64,000 nucleotides of DNA from Fragilaria crotonensis (taxonomy: Eukaryota; Bacillariophyta; Fragilariophyceae; Fragilariales; Fragilariaceae): assembly GCA_022925895.1 (NCBI GenBank), contig JAKSYS010000164.1, positions 35,597 to 99,596 of the forward strand. The letters run 5' to 3'. The notes under the pieces were generated by a model that saw nothing but the letters and a program-made list of their open reading frames with translations, made no database searches and had not been told where the DNA came from. The translations under genes and the position numbers were made by a program. Positions within the stretch are counted from its first letter, which is position 1. Each line of letters begins with the position of its first letter. Below are positions 1 to 10,363 of this stretch, piece by piece.

Positions 1-137
1 CAGGTCTGAGTTATGCATTACGAGATGCGATACCCGTCATGGAATTATTGAAGGAAATGAAGACGAGAGGTTATCCGATCACGACGGCTCAGGCTAAAGT
101 GCATTGCCGTGTCTTCGAGGACAACAGTGGTGCACTT
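1..137 (+). pseudogene. Copia RNase H C-terminal fragment (outermost element)
   Basis: Frame starting at base 3 reads a Ty1/copia RNase H tail: an ALRDAIPVMELLKEM-like helix followed by HCRVFEDNSGALE, matching the HCRVFEDNSGAVELA block of the other copia elements in this window. The match stops at about base 137 and is followed by sequence leading into LINE-1 ORF1. I infer that LINE-1 inserted into this copia element, whose remaining 3' part should lie beyond the right edge of the window. The element's 5' part is also outside the window, so its family cannot be fixed. Confidence 0.7.
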
Positions 138-236
138 GAAACACAATTTTCTAAATTCATACTCGTAGCCTACGAACCGTCCGTCGTCCGTTTTTACGTT
201 TTTTGCCACAAAAGTTGTCGCGTGCTCCATCCACCA

Positions 237-1469
237 TGACCGAGGTCATTGGCCCCCCGCCTGCTCCCAACCCTTCGGTTTCTCCAGATCCAGATTATCC
301 CATGTTCTCCATTGGAACCGACGTATGGCTTGATCCGCCTAATCAAGCAATTGGAACCATCTCAAACGACCAGATTGGTAATCCCCGACCTTTCTTCCTT
401 GAACACTTTCGATTGACAGCAACACCTCTGCAATGGAACAGATACATCCTCCTGGGATTCTTCTCGCATACCGACGGAGCAAAGTTTGATGCGGAATGGA
501 ATTGTTTCCCAACCAATCTGATTCATCGCAACAAAATTGTATGGTGCAACTTTATGTTTTTCGTTGATCGCCACATCGATATCCCCTTCCTTCTCGAAGC
601 GTGGGCGATCCAGGTAGCACAACCATATCTACTTGCACATGATCCGAGCTTTCTGGAGATTAACACTACCACCTCTTCTTGGGAGAGTTTCGAGATATAT
701 CGCCAGGACACCGCAGCGGAGGCCGCGTGGACGACGGTTGGCGCGGACAAACACTCACGCAGCAGTGCCAAAAAACAAGTGACACTTACTGAACCCGAAC
801 ATCGCATTCGCCCTCCGCTTCCGGCAACAATGGAAGCGCCCCGCCCGGTTCTGACCTCCCTGATTTCTCACCGACGCCCTGGTATTCTCAAAAAGCCACA
901 ACATCCAGCATCCCCGCATGTACGCAATCTATCTCCACCGACAACTGTTGATAACCGCAAACCTGCATGGAAGCCACCAGCACCACCATTCACTTCTGCC
1001 TCAGATACTTCCTCACCAGTGTCACTGCCGCCAAAGCCCGCACCACAGCCAGAAGGTAAACAGGGTACTGATGCATCCGTATACTCGGAAACATCTACCT
1101 TATATCCGGATTCTCGAACCTCAACAACTCAGGTCAAAACAAATGATGGCACTCAACGCATCACCATTAGATGGACTCCCAAGGAACGCCTTTCCTATCA
1201 CAACAACCCAAGCGAATGGACTGGTGCGGCTCTCGCTATGCTTCACGATCTTTTCGGGAACAACAACAGCATGGGGGCCTTCTACCCATGGGGAAATGTT
1301 TACCTTTCAAATTGGAAATCACCCCAATCTCTCACAGTCGAGGGATTGCACGAGTACATATCTCCCAAGATCACGTACATCAGATCGACGAAGACGTTCA
1401 TTTTCGCTACTCGATTTGGGTTTTCCACTAAAACACCCGTAACATGGCTCACAAACTCTGCGACAAAAC
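237..1469 (+). pseudogene. LINE-1 ORF1, N-terminal segment
   Basis: The open frame runs from 203, and I prefer the ATG at 237 (MTEVIGPPP). About residues 60-150 form a folded-looking segment (FRLTATPLQWNRYILLGFF, then FDAEWNCFP) whose pattern recurs in LINE-M ORF1 near 58000 on the minus strand (LFGYHAYDH, FDTQW). A long Pro/Ser/Thr-rich linker follows (roughly residues 190-310), then a second segment with RITIRWTPKE and FYPWGNVYLSNW. No zinc knuckle or RRM is evident. The frame is cut at AAA-C by CoDi-B and continues, exactly in frame, at 10591. A nucleic-acid-binding ORF1 role is inferred from position only. Confidence 0.7.
1465..1469. repeat. Target-site duplication of CoDi-B (left copy, aaaac)
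   Basis: The bases aaaac precede the left LTR here and follow the right LTR at 10586-10590. Keeping one copy joins 1469 to 10591 and keeps LINE-1 ORF1 in frame. The next base is also a on both sides, so the duplication could be read as 5 or 6 bp. Confidence 0.8.
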
Positions 1470-1677
1470 AAGTGAAATAAGCCAGAGTGATGATGAAAAC
1501 GATGGTGAGACTTACAAAGATGATGATGATAGCGTTGCTAAAAGAGATTAGATTGTTATTGTGTGCTAGAGTGTTCGTATCTATCGAGAACCTGCAATCA
1601 CGCAAAGAAAGAACGTGTCACCATAGGATTCGAGACACAGTACTTACGAAGGACCGTACTCCAGTAGACTTTATCTG
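1470..1677 (-). repeat. CoDi-B 3' LTR
   Basis: This 208-bp block is nearly identical to 10378-10585. In element orientation it starts CAGATAAAGTC and ends TTATTTCACTT, so it lacks the usual TG...CA ends. The differences seen from the other copy are single substitutions (for example tatctg against tacctg). Confidence 0.88.
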
Positions 1678-1685
1678 GTCCCCTC
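1678..1685 (-). other. CoDi-B polypurine tract
   Basis: On the minus strand the octamer gaggggac directly abuts the start of the 3' LTR. The same octamer abuts the 3' LTR of the LARD-like element at 24621-24628. This is where plus-strand DNA synthesis would be primed. Confidence 0.7.
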
Positions 1686-1721
1686 GAATAGAGACTGACC
1701 ATGGAGTAGACTCAATTCGCC

Positions 1722-1777
1722 TCAATAGGTCCATTCACCAAACAAATAATTGCGTTTCAGTACAGGCAGGCGTTTGG
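1722..1777 (-). pseudogene. CoDi-B RNase H, last codons
   Basis: When the LINE-2 fragment and one 17-bp duplicate are removed, the minus-strand frame from 4572 runs through DYIADCFTKRLP into this stretch and ends at a TGA after FGEWTY. The DCFTK-type ending is typical of copia polyproteins and confirms that the LINE fragment is the intruder. Confidence 0.78.
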
Positions 1778-1794
1778 TAAAACAATCCGCGATA
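1778..1794. repeat. 17-bp target-site duplication of LINE-2 fragment (left copy)
   Basis: The sequence taaaacaatccgcgata occurs here and at 4555-4571. The flanking bases differ on both sides, so the length is exactly 17 bp. Confidence 0.9.
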
Positions 1795-4260
1795 GGGTCC
1801 CAAAGCTCGCGGAAAGTATCGATACGTCAGCAACACCATACCACTTCTTCACGAATTCTGGGAGTACACCAAACCCCGATGGGCGACTTCTCTGACCACA
1901 TTCGAGTCCTCAAGAAGAAAGCAGACCAGTACGCGGGATATCTTAGATCGCCACGATTGACTACGTCAGACGTCAGGGTTTTTCACCGATCCATCTATTC
2001 TCCGGCTATGAGGTATTCTCTACCGGCGATAGCAGTGGATGAGGAGGAACTCAATAGCATACAATCAAAGATTCTACCAACTATCGTTCAGAGGATGGGA
2101 ATGTCCTCAAAACTCCCTACGGCAATTAGACACGGACCAAAATCAATGGGCGGACTTGATCTTATCGATTTGCGGACAGAGTGCGGCATCGAAATGATAA
2201 AATACTTTCGCCACGAAGTATATGCAAACACGAATGTGGGTCAATTGCTACTATTACAGCTCCAGGCTTCACAATTGGAATCTGGGTTACCGATCCGACT
2301 TCTCGAGGAGCCACACATTCACATCCCGTATCTTACGCCGACATGGATACTTTCCATGCGGCAGTTCATGTCAAACCACTATATCCGAATAACTTTAACG
2401 GATAATTTCAATCTGGAACTTCAGGGCCGACATGATCAATATATAATGGATCTATCGCGACTCAAGGGATACTCAGTAAGGCAACAAACAGATTTAAATC
2501 TTGTTCGGCTATATCTGCAAGTGACGACAATTGCAGAATTAACGGATACGCATGAGAGCAACAAGATAGCAGAGTGGGCACTTGAGGCTCAACGACCACC
2601 TCAATTTATTGACGCACGAACATGGCCACGTCAACAAGTCGTGAGCCCAAGCCAGCGGCGGTTGTGGAAGCGATACGTCTCCTCCCAATTTCTACGGTAC
2701 GGCAGATTCTGGAAAATGAATCCTAGGGGATCTTTACGAGAACTAAGCGAAACTAAAAAGTCTCTAGCGGGCACGGCCACAAGCGGGCCATTCAACCTCA
2801 GCAAATCCATCAGGTCACTACCAAGAGGGAGACGGCGATTACTCTCTCACACTCGTGTGCTGATGTCCGAAAGCGATCTGTGGAGGGAATGCCAAAAGAA
2901 ACAAACGCTAACCATAGCTTCCGACGGTGGCTTAAAGGGACGGAAAGGTACCTTCGGCTGGCTCATTAGCACCAAGTCAAGATCCGTACTTGCGGAGGGC
3001 GCTGGTCCGGTGGACGGGCCGTTTGATACCGTAAACTCGACACGTTGCGAACTCGGGGGACTCACTGCACCATTGATATTCTTATCACTTCTTCATTCTC
3101 TGTGGGGAAAGCGTCACAAGTGTACATTTCGATGGGTGACTGACAGCAAGGCAGCTATAGCGAAAGTCATCAAACAGAACGACAATCCGCACACGAAGCG
3201 ACGACAGCCGAGCAATGCCGATCTTCTGGGTATCATACAGGCAGAGAAACGCTTACTGCGGCGAAAGGTACGACCGGTCTGGGTGAAAGGTCACCAGGTG
3301 ATATCGGGGAGGAGCAGACAAAGGAAAGATATTGCAGACAACAATCGTGCCGATCAGCTGGCAACATGGTACCGCAGCAATTGTAAGTTTCGTCAGTCAA
3401 TTGAATATACTGAACATACACCAGAGGCTCGTGTGACCATCTCAGTAAACGGTATTCGTCTCGTTGGCCAAGAGGACGCTACACTCCGATATCACATCAA
3501 TGGATATCACTTACGCCAATACATTCAATCACGCCAACGATGGACCAATAAAGTGTGGGACAGTATTGACTTCGAAGTCTTTGGGAGGTTTTACCGTAAA
3601 CTGAATCCGCAGACACAGCTGTCGCACTCGAAATTCATCTTCGATCAATGGTATACGGGAGTAAAAAGGGCACGTGTGTCGCAAACGAACGATGTTGATT
3701 TGGATTTATGTCCATGTTGTAAGCAACATGGCGAAACAACAGATCACATTCTTCGATGTATGGCTAATCCTGAACACGACAAGAGCGTGAGGGAGTTAGG
3801 ACGTCGACTATCTCCGACAGAATATCATCCAATCTTCCCACTTCTGAAAGCGAGTATCATGGCATGGCTTAAAGGGGAAGTATACTCCCCGGATATAGAG
3901 GAATTTCCAAGCAAACTACAGGATCGCATTCGGAAAGCACTTAACGAACAAGAGCGTATAGGATGGAACAACGCAATAAAAGGATATCTGAGCGTGGAAT
4001 GGAGACTGTTAGCGGATCTAAGTCCATATGGAAACACGTGCGACGAGCAAGAAGGCAAAGGCTTCCGAGTTCTTACTACTATACTGAACCACTTCCAACA
4101 AACAACCCAGCGGCTATGGAAAGCTCGGAACCATGTTCTCCATCCGTCAACAGAGGAACATCTTCGATGTATTAGAGACGCGCAAACTGTCGAGATTAGG
4201 GCCATGTATGCCAATCCTGAGAGTATACAGGCTGGCGACCGTCATTACTGTGAGCGATAA
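1795..4260 (+). CDS. LINE-2 ORF2 C-terminal part: RT thumb, RNase H, CxxC zinc finger (5'-truncated)
   Basis: The frame is open from the insertion point to TAA at 4258-4260 (about 821 codons, no start of its own). It begins just after the RT palm with RILGVHQTPMGDFSDHIRVL, the thumb/connection block also found in LINE-1 (LLGVFMSPTGDFSEHIRVL). RNase H lies at about 2910-3380: SDGGLKGRKGTFGW, TRCELGG and WVTDSKAA carry the catalytic acidic residues, and VKGHQ and NNRADQLAT follow. A C-terminal zinc finger, LCPCC...DHILRC, is at about 3700-3760. Reading is unbroken, so this copy looks younger than LINE-1. It is probably not expressed as a protein because the 5' part is missing. Confidence 0.82.
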   Translation, partial: GSQSSRKVSIRQQHHTTSSRILGVHQTPMGDFSDHIRVLKKKADQYAGYLRSPRLTTSDVRVFHRSIYSPAMRYSLPAIAVDEEELNSIQSKILPTIVQRMGMSSKLPTAIRHGPKSMGGLDLIDLRTECGIEMIKYFRHEVYANTNVGQLLLLQLQASQLESGLPIRLLEEPHIHIPYLTPTWILSMRQFMSNHYIRITLTDNFNLELQGRHDQYIMDLSRLKGYSVRQQTDLNLVRLYLQVTTIAELTDTHESNKIAEWALEAQRPPQFIDARTWPRQQVVSPSQRRLWKRYVSSQFLRYGRFWKMNPRGSLRELSETKKSLAGTATSGPFNLSKSIRSLPRGRRRLLSHTRVLMSESDLWRECQKKQTLTIASDGGLKGRKGTFGWLISTKSRSVLAEGAGPVDGPFDTVNSTRCELGGLTAPLIFLSLLHSLWGKRHKCTFRWVTDSKAAIAKVIKQNDNPHTKRRQPSNADLLGIIQAEKRLLRRKVRPVWVKGHQVISGRSRQRKDIADNNRADQLATWYRSNCKFRQSIEYTEHTPEARVTISVNGIRLVGQEDATLRYHINGYHLRQYIQSRQRWTNKVWDSIDFEVFGRFYRKLNPQTQLSHSKFIFDQWYTGVKRARVSQTNDVDLDLCPCCKQHGETTDHILRCMANPEHDKSVRELGRRLSPTEYHPIFPLLKASIMAWLKGEVYSPDIEEFPSKLQDRIRKALNEQERIGWNNAIKGYLSVEWRLLADLSPYGNTCDEQEGKGFRVLTTILNHFQQTTQRLWKARNHVLHPSTEEHLRCIRDAQTVEIRAMYANPESIQAGDRHYCER

Positions 4261-4554
4261 CTGGAGTCAATATTGAAGAAGAGTACCGCAACACGTCGAA
4301 GGTGGCTAAGGTATATGCGTCTATCGCGAGAACGCATGTCTAGGCAAGGCAGCCGCCAACTTTTGATGACACAATTTTATCGCCCTGTGTCGACAGCACA
4401 GTAGCGGGAGTCACCGTACCAGTGACTCATTTTAGGGTTAGGGAAATAACTGTCGCCAACCTGGAATATGGTTTGGCCACAGAGGGGTATACACTTTGGT
4501 CTTGTGTTAAGATCAAAGACGGTGACAACCCGATAATTAGTTCTTATATATATA
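4261..4554 (+). other. LINE-2 3' untranslated region and TA-rich tail
   Basis: This noncoding stretch follows the ORF2 stop and ends in a tatatatata run next to the target duplication. I see no poly-A tail. The TA repeat probably served as the 3' recognition tail. Confidence 0.65.
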
Positions 4555-4571
4555 TAAAACAATCCGCGATA
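4555..4571. repeat. 17-bp target-site duplication of LINE-2 fragment (right copy)
   Basis: Identical to 1778-1794. On the minus strand it encodes the YIADCF part of the CoDi-B RNase H. Confidence 0.9.
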
Positions 4572-5449
4572 TAATCGTCCGTCCGAATATGGGCAAGAGA
4601 AATCACTCCGGCCGCCACCGACCATCGGCAGTGGTGATATGCGACAGACAAATGCTTCTTGTTCAAAGTCGATTCCACATTAGTGGTATTCTTGACCACA
4701 CTCTCATTGTTGCAGAGTACATGAGTGGGTTCCCCTTTCGGCATGGGGATTCCGAAACATCTCAACTTGAATCGCAAATGTTCGATCGCCTCCACCAAGC
4801 AGACTTTCAAGGCAATAAATTCAGAAGAAAATGTACTTGTCTCGACTGTTTGCTGCCTTTTGCTGTACCACACAACCGGCGCTCGATTGAGAAAGATCAC
4901 GTAACCAGTGTGGGATCGGCGAGTCTTCTGGTTCGCATCATGCGATGCATCTACATACGCTGTCGTCATGACACTTTGTCCACGGGGAACTGGCATGCGA
5001 TGCGGTAGAGGCTCATCGGCATCGCGGTATATTTCAGAAAAATCCTCCTTCTTGGTCTGAAACTCACCGTAATCGATGATCGGCAATTCCGGAGATAAAT
5101 ACAAGGTCAGCTTGGGATGACGCTTCAGAAATGCAAAGATATGGAGCAACTGTTCCAAATGTCCTTCTCGAGGATTTGCCTGATATTGAGACAATAAGGA
5201 GACCTCCAATAGGATGTCGACTCGACCAATCTCTGTGGCCCATCGGAGTACGCCAATCAATTCTTGAAAGAACGTTACGTCCTTCTCATTCAATTCCTCA
5301 GTGATATCCAATTCTGGGACATATGTATTCGACATCGGCGTTTCAATGTGTTGCGTAGGTAATCTTCGAGCCGTGCCCTTGATAGCTTCTTCAACATTTT
5401 TTACCGATGCCTTAATGTAGTCATGGCTCGTGACGGTCCAGCAGCGCAC
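4572..5449 (-). pseudogene. CoDi-B RNase H (Pol C-terminus)
   Basis: The minus-strand frame starts near the RT/RNase H linker (RCWTVTSHDYIKASV) and runs through the copia connection (FFQELIGVLRWATEIGRVDI) into RNase H. Visible motifs are TAYVDASHD, the STFSSEFIAL block holding the catalytic Glu, and VLCNNESVVKN, where Asn occupies a position that is Asp in EDNSG of other copia elements. LNKKHLSVAYHHCRW precedes the tail. It is out of frame with the RT by one base near 5455 (a ga-ag-aagcc region) and interrupted at its 3' end by LINE-2. Its completion is at 1777-1722. Confidence 0.8.
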
Positions 5450-7329
5450 GTTGTTGATGGCTTCTCTTGCAGCTTCGCACCTAAGTAGAATTCCGGTGGA
5501 TCAATCTTATCATTCTTCAACTTGAAAGTACTCTGTACGTCTCGTAGTATAGACTCGGCATCACAAGAAATCGCAAGAATATCGTCAACGTACATGAGGA
5601 CGTACTCGTAGTATTCTTCAGCATCGGATTTGACAGCAGCGCGTAGCCACACATCCGGATCGGCCAGAGAGGACATGAATCCCAACTCAGTCAACTTCTC
5701 CGCCATATAAGAACAAAAACTAAAGCTGGCCGATTTCAAACCATACAAAGCTCGCACGACAAGAAAGTTCTTTCCTTCGTCTGGTCCGAACTCTGGTCCA
5801 GCCACCATCCAACATTTTTCTTTGTTTGGAGCTGTTAGGAACGCGTTCTGCACGTCCGCACCCAACACGTTGAGGTCGTTCAGAGCTGCAATGGTCAAGA
5901 GAATCCGCACAGAGTCTCTGGATACGACAGTACTGTACGTGACCGAAGCAGGTGCTCCAGTTTTATGTCCGTATGCACAATATCTGGCCTTACGGCGAAA
6001 GTTCTCTCCCAGCTTTACGTCGAACACAAGGTGTCCTGTGATTTGAGTATAACCGACAAGACTCTGAGGATCACCATCAAATTCTTCAAAAGCGATGCGT
6101 ACGTTTGCCATCTCCTGTTTAATTGCGTCCATCCAAAGGATATTGCCATTTTCTCTGTCGATCTCGATAGCCTCCTTGATGTTCTTTGGCACACGAATGC
6201 CGTATTTGTGCGTCCGTGACCAATACTTCGACTTTACTTTCTGCAGGATCCGCTTTTGTTTTTTGAGGACGTAAGGAACCCACCAGGCGAAGGCAGGCTC
6301 ATCTTGAATGCCTCTATCCGTTGCGTACAGTGCCAACTCAACGGGATAGGATTCCTTGAAATCCTTGAGCGCGATCCAATCAGTCGATCCGTCCTTCCAT
6401 TGTATCAGTACTTCCCAACCTCTTGTCGTTTGTTTCTGGCGTCTCACGCCATACGGGTTAACATAAGTCCCCTGAGACTTGGGAATGGCATCCTCGTTCA
6501 CACGGTGGTCGATTATTTCGTCGAGCATCATCTGACGTCGCCCCTCTTTGTCAACTTGAGCAATCAAATTCTCGGCGATGATGTTAGCCGTTAACTCTTC
6601 AATATGCCCGTCCGCATACTCAATTTCATATTTGCGGGAGTCCAACAACGGGTTGTCGTTAGCTGTACCGACAGGGATCCCTTCGTTGTCCTTTAACTGT
6701 TTCGTCACTCGCGCATGCATCATTTGACCGTCGTCACCTCTAGGGAGTGCAAGCTCCATCCCAACGTATTGATCACTGCCAACTTCAACCGACTTGGTAG
6801 CATCTTCACCGGCAGCGTCGTCATTCGCATGGGCGAGTGCCGCATCATCGATTACTCTTGTGAACTCGTTGAAGAATTCTGGATCCTCATTCTCAGGGTC
6901 GATGATGCGCCACGAAGCAACGTCACGCAGCGTCTGAGTTACATCGGCCGATTGGGCATCTAAAATTAGCTTAACCTTACTCTCATAGTCACACATCTGA
7001 GCCCTTACTTCATCAGTGCTCTTTTCGGCGTTAGTCAGTCGCTGAACTGTCGTGGCAGAAATTGGGAAGTCACTCTTGGGCAAAATCCAATAGGACATCA
7101 ATCTGCCGACGCGATGTGATACGCCAAGCCAACGTCCGAGTTGCACTTCACCCAACCCAGCGTTACTGCAAAACAACACCCAATCATAGAACTCAAAGTC
7201 AATGTACTCCGAAATGTCGGGCGTCTCGCCCGTGATAATCTCGAGTGGTGTCCTACCTTCTGCGCGTTTGGAGAAGCTTGCACATATATTCTCGACTTCA
7301 CAGACCCATGTGAATCCGTAGTCCCAGAG
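5450..7329 (-). pseudogene. CoDi-B Pol: integrase C-terminus, chromodomain-like segment and reverse transcriptase
   Basis: The minus-strand frame is open from just below the TGA near 7330. First come the integrase tail blocks SNAGLGEVQLGRWLGVSHRV and LMSYWILPKSDFPIS. A linker follows, then a chromodomain-like segment at about 6550-6320: LDEIIDHRV, GWEVLIQWKDGSTDWIALKD, then ESYPVELALYA. Next are FAWWVPYVLKKQKRI and RTHKYGIRVPK. The reverse transcriptase has LGADVQNAFLTAP (motif A) and VLMYVDDILAISCD (motif C, YVDD), ending at EFYLGAKLQEK. Apart from the TGA upstream and the shift near 5455 it reads through cleanly. Confidence 0.85.
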
Positions 7330-8154
7330 TCAAGGATGAACCTTCTTCTTGACCATGACGCGATACCACCGCTTCTTAATCTCATGAATACTCTGTTCGG
7401 CAGGGTTTTCATTTGGTCGACGAGGACCCGAGACATGATACTTGATCTCATACCTTCTTATTGCCTGCATGAATCTAGTTTTTGGCCCTGTCTGTACTGC
7501 TGCACCATCAAACGTCAAGTGCTCGGGAGCACCAAAGTCGCCAATGAATTGTGTCAGCGTATCTCCCACTGAGTCCCCGTTCACCTTCATGATTGGATAT
7601 GCAGTCTTGAACCCACACTTATGAGAATAGATCTGAGACCCAACGTTGCCTCGAAGGGATTTCAACTTCCCGTAAGCCGTGTCGGTCGCAAACTTTCCTC
7701 TGAGTCGCTTAATCCCGAAAATCCGATCTGCTCGGTATCGTCTGCTGATAGGCAAGATCGCAGACCGGACTCCGCGATGAGTAGTCACTCTCAAGGTGCG
7801 TTGTGCACGCTTCGTACCGATTCCGAACCTATCGGCCAATAGCTCTGCGGAGACTTTCTCATGACGCTCAGTACTGACAAAAGTACGTCTTGAGTCACGT
7901 TGTTCATAAAGCGTGTCCACTTGTGCCACGCCATGGTGTGTACATAGTTGTCTCCCGAGATGTACAAGAGATGGATCAACAGAATCGAGCAAAGCGTCGT
8001 CGGAACTCGCATCAACATACTCGTACCTCCGTGTCAATGTTGACGATAAATATCTTTTCAGGGCCCAACACTTCCGCCTTGATCCGTCTCTTGTAACATG
8101 ACGACCTCGGAAGGGTTCCATGGAGTCGCACTGGTCATGTGGATATGTTCGCAA
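7330..8154 (-). pseudogene. CoDi-B integrase core
   Basis: The minus-strand frame carries the DDE integrase: FATDTAYGKLKSLRG (first Asp), HLTFDGAAVQTG (second Asp) and RRPNENPAEQSIHEIKKRWY (Glu). The NENPAE form is characteristic of diatom-type copia integrases as I know them. Upstream lie ERHEKVSAELLADRFGIG and SAILPISRRYRADR. The frame ends at an in-frame TGA near 7330 (a CGA-to-TGA change would explain it) and resumes in the same frame at once with LWDYGF. Residues upstream of about 8060 are in another frame (see 8058-8327). Confidence 0.82.
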
Positions 8155-8327
8155 CGTGCCAGTTCATCCTTGGTAGGAACACGAGTCCGGAACTGAAGCT
8201 TCGTGCCAACAGGATGTAGGGGAATGGATAGAGAGTCGTCAACGTCAATGGAGAGCCCATGAGCAGGATCGTACGGATTATCCCAGAATGGAATACCATA
8301 CGAGCGAACTTGATTCGGATTAATCAT
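8058..8327 (-). pseudogene. CoDi-B Pol: segment joining protease to integrase
   Basis: This minus-strand frame opens at an ATG (8327) that overlaps the gag/protease stop by 8 bases and reads NPNQVRSYGIPFWDNPYDP, a conserved post-protease block in this kind of element. It lies in the +1 frame relative to gag/protease. It could be reached by +1 frameshifting, by reinitiation, or it may reflect an indel. A second frame change near 8060 leads into the integrase core. Confidence 0.7.
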
Positions 8328-10143
8328 GGGAGTGATCTAATCTGGAGCCGTAGTAAAGGGCTTCGTGGAAGACAAGGATGAATGTGTCCCCAGAAACGGA
8401 GTCATCGTAAGCTGTTGCAGCAGACACAATGGGAATGTTTTCAATCGGTGCCATGGACGAATCGTACGCATAAACATCCGCAGTGCGAAAGGTTTGTTGA
8501 AGCACCATGAAATTGATACCTAAGCAGCACGTATCAGCGTTCGTATCACACTCATTGGAAGCCGTATTTTCAGGAGGGTCTGAATACAGTCTTGTCACTG
8601 GAGTGGTCGATCGTACGTGTCGCATTGTAACAACGGCAGCAGCACGTCGATTTTGGCGTATCTGAGCTTGCTCATTCCGCCCACCCATTATAGAGTGCTG
8701 TCCAGTTGTCACCTGACTGACTTGACTTCTGTGGGATACTGAAATAGCATCCACAGGAGGAGCGGTTGAAGACGCAGGTTGAAGTCCTTGTTGCTCAGAT
8801 AACTCCATTTGCAATTCTTGAATTTCGTTACGGTTGCGCCTTGACTCGTCATGTCGTGGGAATGTGAAGGAGGCATGGTATTCGATTTGAGAGCCGTCGG
8901 TCAACGTTATGATACGACTGTCCGTGAGCGATTGACGAGGTTGTCCTCCGCGTCCGCCGCGGCTAGAAGTACGACCTCCACGTCCACCACGACCATATCC
9001 GCCTCGACCTTGTCCTTTTCCGCCACGATTGGCAGAAGCCTCATTGATAGAGCGTTGTACACGATTCTGAGCAGCACCCATTTGGGGAGGGTGCTTTTGG
9101 TTGACCATATTCCTAAAAAGGGCAATGGCCTGCTCATACGTCATAGTCATTGGTGTTCTTGATAGTTCAATCTCCAACTGGGCTTTAGTCGGAGTCAGGA
9201 AATCCGCCTTAATCTTATCAAGTAACATGCGAATTTTCATCGAGTCAGAATGAACGACTCGACCCTCGCGCTTCACGTATGCGTTGAAAGCTCTCGTGAG
9301 CCGTTTCTCGAACTCAGACCACCACATATGCGGAGGTTTCTCGCGGGCGTAGAAAAGATTCTTGATGACTTCATCGGCCTCCCGTATATCAATAGCGTGG
9401 ATGCCTACTCCTTCGTAATGCTCGACAAGGCGTTTAAATGCTTCACGTCCATCGTCCACTCGTTGGAGTCCTTGAATCTTCGCCTCGGCGGTATCATTGC
9501 CAGCAATCAAATAAACTAAGAACGTATGTACCTGAGCCGTGTCAATGGCAAACGAGTCTCCCTCGAGAGGCGCCATGGCGACATAATCGTCAAGGAAATC
9601 GGCATTTGCTGCGGTCAAGTCAGGAGCATCCGCCTCGCGGCATATGTACTTGAGCGGGATACCGTTGCGCCCAGGGATAGACCGGAGGTAATTTAGAAAG
9701 GTTGGCTTCCAGTCCTCCCATTTGGTTGCTTCCTTGAACTTTTCCGGCTTGGCAGCTTCAGCAAGCATCTTGGAATTGGTCTGGAATTGCTCATGAGTTT
9801 TGTACCGATGAATCAGGTCGAGTACCTTATTCACTGGAAAAGGGGTGTGGCTTGGATCCCGCGCGAGACAAATCTCATCACGTGTCCACTGAAGAAATGC
9901 CTTGACGTTCTTGCGAGTCCCAGTTGGTACACGTATCTGACCCTGTGCCACACTCAACTCAGAGTATGCCTTGAAGGCCTCATCCAGCTCTTTGAATGTA
10001 ATATCCAAGCAGGACAAGAAAGAGCCATTGAAGACGTCGTCAGCAATTCGAATAGCCTGCGTCTGACCCATAAAGAGTACCACATTATCCACGCCACATG
10101 CGATCAGTGCGTCGACGACAGTGAATGGTGGTGCTTCTTCCAT
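8320..10143 (-). CDS. CoDi-B Gag-protease
   Basis: An intact 607-residue minus-strand frame. The N-terminal half is a helical gag-like region (MLAEAAKPEKFKEATKWEDW, then AREKPPHMWWSEFEKRLTRAF). Around residues 355-400 is a Gly/Arg-rich, RGG-type basic stretch (GGKGQGRGGYGRGGRGGR), a likely RNA-binding substitute for a zinc knuckle. The C-terminus holds an aspartic protease-like segment, NECDTNADTCCLG, with DTNAD as the probable active-site motif. Start ATG at 10143 (MEEAPPFTVVDALIACGV) is about 230 bases inside the 5' LTR. Gag packages the RNA in cytoplasmic particles; the protease cleaves the polyprotein. Confidence 0.82.
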   Translation of the reverse strand: MEEAPPFTVVDALIACGVDNVVLFMGQTQAIRIADDVFNGSFLSCLDITFKELDEAFKAYSELSVAQGQIRVPTGTRKNVKAFLQWTRDEICLARDPSHTPFPVNKVLDLIHRYKTHEQFQTNSKMLAEAAKPEKFKEATKWEDWKPTFLNYLRSIPGRNGIPLKYICREADAPDLTAANADFLDDYVAMAPLEGDSFAIDTAQVHTFLVYLIAGNDTAEAKIQGLQRVDDGREAFKRLVEHYEGVGIHAIDIREADEVIKNLFYAREKPPHMWWSEFEKRLTRAFNAYVKREGRVVHSDSMKIRMLLDKIKADFLTPTKAQLEIELSRTPMTMTYEQAIALFRNMVNQKHPPQMGAAQNRVQRSINEASANRGGKGQGRGGYGRGGRGGRTSSRGGRGGQPRQSLTDSRIITLTDGSQIEYHASFTFPRHDESRRNRNEIQELQMELSEQQGLQPASSTAPPVDAISVSHRSQVSQVTTGQHSIMGGRNEQAQIRQNRRAAAVVTMRHVRSTTPVTRLYSDPPENTASNECDTNADTCCLGINFMVLQQTFRTADVYAYDSSMAPIENIPIVSAATAYDDSVSGDTFILVFHEALYYGSRLDHSHD

Positions 10144-10363
10144 GATTGATCTGTCGGAAAGGACAAGAGTCAGTCTTTCGTACCACGTATCTTGGTGGCC
10201 ATTCAGGTACCACCATGGCCGAAGTCAGGTGGCCAACCACTCGATCGTGATCGGGGCTGTGCAGTGCCGAGGCACGCTCATTGACATAGTCGAACCTAGT
10301 CTGTACCACATGGTATATTTCGTCGCTCACTTCGTACCCTTTCCATGGGTCTTTTGAGCTGTT
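10144..10363 (-). other. CoDi-B untranslated leader
   Basis: About 220 bases between the primer-binding site and the gag ATG. I see no coding motif. It would hold the packaging signal. Confidence 0.5.

Larger units (their letters stand above)
1795..4554 (+). mobile_element. LINE-2: 5'-truncated non-LTR retrotransposon
   Basis: This is a 2760-bp insertion flanked by a 17-bp target duplication, lying inside the RNase H tail of CoDi-B. It starts within the post-RT part of ORF2 and ends in a TA-rich tail (about 4538-4554) where minus-strand priming would have begun. The 5' truncation and the long duplication are typical of target-primed reverse transcription. Confidence 0.88.

Noticed and set aside
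4544-4556. TA microsatellite or TATA promoter
   Set aside because: It directly precedes the LINE-2 target duplicate and is the 3' tail of that element.
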